From contig JAAYZO010000307.1 of assembly GCA_012514865.1 (NCBI GenBank), forward strand, positions 1-6,096: a DNA stretch of 6,096 bases. Reading direction: 5' to 3'. Made by a program: the position numbers and the translations under genes. Below the pieces are notes generated by a model that did no database searches, was not told the origin of the DNA, and saw only the letters and a program-made list of their open reading frames with translations. The stretch comes from Lentisphaerota bacterium. GTDB taxonomy: Bacteria > Verrucomicrobiota > Lentisphaeria > Oligosphaerales > JAFGRS01. Below are positions 5,652 through 6,096 of the stretch, one piece after another. How positions within the stretch are numbered: position 1 is the stretch's first letter; each line of letters begins with the position of its first letter.

Positions 5652-6096
5652 ATGGCGCACGATCTGACACAACCCGAGCGCCCGGCTGACGCCGACCCGT
5701 CCGGCGCCGTCCCGGCGGCGCGTCGCGACGACGCCGCCCCGTCTGACGCCGAGCGGCCGCTCAGCAGCGAACTCCGCGACCAGGCGCGCGCTGTCGGCGA
5801 CCGCCTCAAGGAGAGCCTGCATGGCCAGGTCACCGGGCGCGTCGTGCGTGGCGTCGGGCGGCTGCTGCGGCAGCTCGGCAACCGCCGTGGCCCGGCCGCC
5901 GACGAGGCCCCGCACGATCTCACGGACACCCCGCCTGAGGCCGCCCCAGCGCCGGCGTCGGCGCCCGCGGACGCGCCCGAGCGGCCGCCCGCGGCGCCGG
6001 ACCTCGAGGCCCTCCTGGCGCAGTTCCATGAGCGCCGCCAGGCCCGCGAGCGTCGCCGCCTGGAGCGCCGGCGCGTCCAGGCCGCCGTGCCGCCGC
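5652..6096 (+). CDS. Hypothetical Ala/Pro/Arg-rich protein (3' end beyond window)
   Basis: An ATG at 5652 opens a frame with no stop to the window end (148 codons seen). Third codon positions are overwhelmingly G or C, as in the other genes here, which supports coding on this strand over the overlapping - strand frames at 5616-6029 and 5594-5929. Residues 1-38 are Ala/Asp/Pro-rich and probably disordered. Residues about 42-72 form a likely amphipathic basic helix (LRDQARAVGDRLKESL, then GRVVRGVGRLLRQLG). Another Ala/Pro-rich stretch covers about 76-113, and the visible end is a very Arg-rich helix (QARERRRLERRR). There is no signal peptide or membrane segment. The Shine-Dalgarno site is poor, so a later start is possible. 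I do not recognise the family. It is divergent from the sigma operon and may share its control region. Confidence 0.65.
   Translation, partial: MAHDLTQPERPADADPSGAVPAARRDDAAPSDAERPLSSELRDQARAVGDRLKESLHGQVTGRVVRGVGRLLRQLGNRRGPAADEAPHDLTDTPPEAAPAPASAPADAPERPPAAPDLEALLAQFHERRQARERRRLERRRVQAAVPP

Overview
The window is about 70% GC and reads as bacterial chromosome. An isolated type II secretion/pilus inner-membrane gene next to a sulfatase, together with an ECF sigma factor, a zinc-finger anti-sigma and a secreted coiled-coil protein, fits the Planctomycetes-Verrucomicrobia-Lentisphaerae (PVC) side of the bacterial tree. That placement is inferred from gene content and style only, with no marker gene.

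Layout. Bases 1-189 are the right part of an intergenic repeat (copy A). A spacer with a good sigma-70-type promoter (190-361) leads into a + strand pair: a GspF/PilC-family protein (362-1771) and, 34 bases later, a cytoplasmic sulfatase (1806-3257). Converging on it from the - strand is a three-gene set in transcription order: ECF sigma factor (5399-4854), membrane anti-sigma factor with an Hx3Cx2C zinc site (4815-4255), and a secreted Pro/Gly-linker coiled-coil protein (4013-3285). Repeat copy B (4058-4258) sits between the last two. Divergent from the sigma gene, a + strand Ala/Pro/Arg-rich hypothetical gene starts at 5652 and runs off the window end.

How the genes may work together. The sigma and anti-sigma genes form a standard signal-responsive switch: the anti-sigma holds the sigma factor at the membrane until a signal releases it. 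The exported coiled-coil protein downstream could be a sensor, modulator or target of the switch. This is inference from position and orientation. GspF and the sulfatase share a strand and a short spacer, so they are probably co-transcribed, but no mechanistic link is visible.

The most notable thing is the repeat. Two copies in the same orientation are identical at 174 of 189 ungapped positions. They carry four consecutive hairpins whose stems are almost untouched by the differences. Copy B is bounded by 7-base terminal inverted repeats, and the homology between copies stops exactly at the right one. It looks like a small non-autonomous mobile or structured intergenic element. Its right end supplies the anti-sigma stop codon, and its left end may supply a promoter for the coiled-coil gene.
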